From Allobrachymonas sp. (GTDB lineage: Bacteria > Pseudomonadota > Gammaproteobacteria > Burkholderiales > Burkholderiaceae_C): 8,356 nucleotides of DNA. Below, one piece after another: positions 7,591 through 8,356 of the stretch. Under the pieces are notes generated by a model, which was not told the origin of the DNA, did not search any database, and saw nothing but the letters and a program-made list of their open reading frames with translations. Position 1 is the first letter of the stretch. Each line of letters starts with the position of its first letter. The stretch spans positions 1-8,356 of the forward strand of contig JAUNUE010000072.1 of NCBI GenBank assembly GCA_030538335.1, written 5' to 3'. A program made the translations under genes and the position numbers.

Positions 7591-7785
7591 GAACCAAACC
7601 CTATATCCCAGTGAAAATAAGGGTTATTTCCCATACATTTTTCCTATGACCGACAGATAGAACGGGTGCCCTATTCTGTTCCGCCATTATGAAATATTTG
7701 CGACATTTTCCACGAGTATTTACCCTGCATACCAGCCAAACTGTGATAAAGAGTCGTGGGCAGCGTTTCATCGAACGGCATGGCA

Positions 7786-7791
7786 TACACT
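7786..7791 (+). promoter_or_regulatory. Candidate -10 element of ychF
   Basis: TACACT matches the sigma70 -10 hexamer at four of six positions and lies 29 bases before the ychF ATG. No convincing -35 sits 16-18 bases upstream (the bases there read GCGTTT). A second candidate is TTGCGA beginning near 7699 with TACCCT 17 bases on. Both are weak. Confidence 0.25.
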
Positions 7792-7809
7792 AGCCGGTTT
7801 GCAAAACAA

Positions 7810-7814
7810 GAGGG
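7810..7814 (+). promoter_or_regulatory. ychF ribosome binding site
   Basis: GAGGG within AAGAGGGA, six bases before the ATG at 7821. It is a strong Shine-Dalgarno that fixes the ychF start, consistent with the conserved N-terminus MSLKCGIVGLPN. Confidence 0.8.
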
Positions 7815-7820
7815 ATTGCA

Positions 7821-8356
7821 ATGAGTCTGAAATGTGGCATTGTGGGGCTGCCCAACGTTGGCAAGTCAACGCTGTTCAACGCCTTGACCAAGGCAGGCAT
7901 TGCCGCCGAAAACTACCCCTTCTGCACCATTGAGCCGAACGTGGGCGTGGTGGAGGTACCTGATCCGCGTCTGGATCAACTCGCTGAAATAGTCAAACCC
8001 GAGCGCACCCTGCCCGCCATTGTCGAATTTGTCGACATCGCCGGCCTGGTAGCGGGCGCCAGCAAGGGCGAAGGCCTGGGCAACCAGTTCCTGGCCCACA
8101 TCCGCGAGACCGATGCCATCGTCAACGTGGTGCGCTGTTTTGAAGACACCAACGTCGTGCACGTGGCAGGCAAGGTGGATCCCATCGCCGACATCGAAGT
8201 CATCCAGACCGAGTTGTGTCTGGCGGACTTGGGCACGGTGGAAAAAGCCCTGCAGCGCTACACCAAGGCGGCCAAAAGCGGCAACGACAAAGAGGCGGCG
8301 GCTATGGTAAAGCTGCTTGAAGTGGTGCAGGCCGGGCTGCTTGAAGGCAAACCTGC
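7821..8356 (+). CDS. ychF: Redox-regulated P-loop ATPase YchF (Obg-related), C-terminus off the right edge
   Basis: 178 codons are visible of about 363. The product is the universally conserved TRAFAC-class NTPase YchF (OLA1 in eukaryotes), which prefers ATP, binds ribosomes and modulates translation and oxidative-stress responses. The P-loop GLPNVGKS is at residues 9-16, followed by the strongly conserved NYPFCTIEPN at 31-40. The switch II motif is DIAG at 72-75 followed by Leu76: a hydrophobic residue replaces the catalytic Gln, the HAS-type hallmark of the family. KGEGLGNQF at 82-90 and IRETDAI at 94-100 are also typical. The coiled-coil insertion starts around 135. The nucleotide-specificity motif (NxxE) and the TGS domain lie beyond the window. 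The start is fixed by GAGGG six bases upstream. It is divergent from the hemerythrin gene. Confidence 0.97.
   Translation, partial: MSLKCGIVGLPNVGKSTLFNALTKAGIAAENYPFCTIEPNVGVVEVPDPRLDQLAEIVKPERTLPAIVEFVDIAGLVAGASKGEGLGNQFLAHIRETDAIVNVVRCFEDTNVVHVAGKVDPIADIEVIQTELCLADLGTVEKALQRYTKAAKSGNDKEAAAMVKLLEVVQAGLLEGKP

Larger units (their letters stand above)
7498..7820. other. Divergent intergenic control region, hemerythrin gene / ychF
   Basis: These 323 bases separate two divergent starts and hold no credible gene. The part from about 7561 to 7640 is AT-rich. Within it I see the FNR-like site, the candidate hemerythrin promoter and an imperfect dyad (AACCCT at 7597-7602 with AGGGTT at 7620-7625, 17 bases apart) that could be an operator or chance. 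The ychF half has only weak promoter matches. The one minus-strand open frame here (7601-7786) has no ribosome binding site and an unconvincing composition. Confidence 0.7.

Noticed and set aside
7601..7786. 61-residue minus-strand open frame in the intergenic region
   Set aside because: No ribosome binding site, Cys/Arg-rich random-looking translation, and it covers the ychF control region.
1..8356. tRNA, rRNA, CRISPR, insertion sequence, prophage or toxin-antitoxin content
   Set aside because: I looked on both strands and saw no cloverleaf, repeat-spacer pattern, transposase, terminal repeats or small toxin-like pair. The window is taken up by four core-genome genes.

Overview
The window comes from the chromosome of a GC-rich betaproteobacterium, most likely Burkholderiales and close to Comamonadaceae. 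I infer this from the composition, the style of the GlnE and YhdP-type proteins, and the glnE / yhdP neighbourhood that I recall from this group. No alignment was run. There are no mobile elements, RNA genes, CRISPR arrays or repeats of note, and the region reads as conserved core genome.

Layout. (1) Positions 1-3980, minus strand: one long open frame for a YhdP/AsmA-like giant envelope protein. It runs off the left edge, so the C-terminus is missing. (2) Positions 3990-6872, plus strand: glnE, the two-headed glutamine synthetase adenylyltransferase / adenylyl-removing enzyme, complete at 960 residues. (3) Positions 6907-7497, minus strand: a 196-residue hemerythrin HHE-domain protein, convergent with glnE. 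A strong GC hairpin lies between them, placed to terminate the hemerythrin transcript. (4) Positions 7498-7820: a 323-bp intergenic region, partly AT-rich, holding the divergent control regions of the hemerythrin gene and ychF. (5) Positions 7821-8356, plus strand: the first 178 codons of ychF, an ancient ribosome-associated P-loop ATPase, cut by the right edge.

The genes do not form one pathway. glnE sets the activity of glutamine synthetase according to nitrogen status. The YhdP-type protein serves envelope lipid homeostasis. The hemerythrin protein probably binds O2, NO or iron. YchF acts on ribosomes and stress physiology. The organisation is the most notable point: the start codons of yhdP and glnE face each other with only 9 bp between them, so each gene's promoter must lie within the other's 5' coding region. 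By contrast, the hemerythrin-ychF pair has a full-size intergenic region with an FNR-like half-palindrome.

I found no convincing undescribed system. The long plus-strand open frames across positions 50-3776 are codon-register shadows of yhdP. The findings below are modest: an ambiguous yhdP start, overlapping promoters, a possible FNR-family site at the hemerythrin gene, a terminator that shares bases with the glnE stop codon, and a Cys-x-x-Cys in the GlnE linker.
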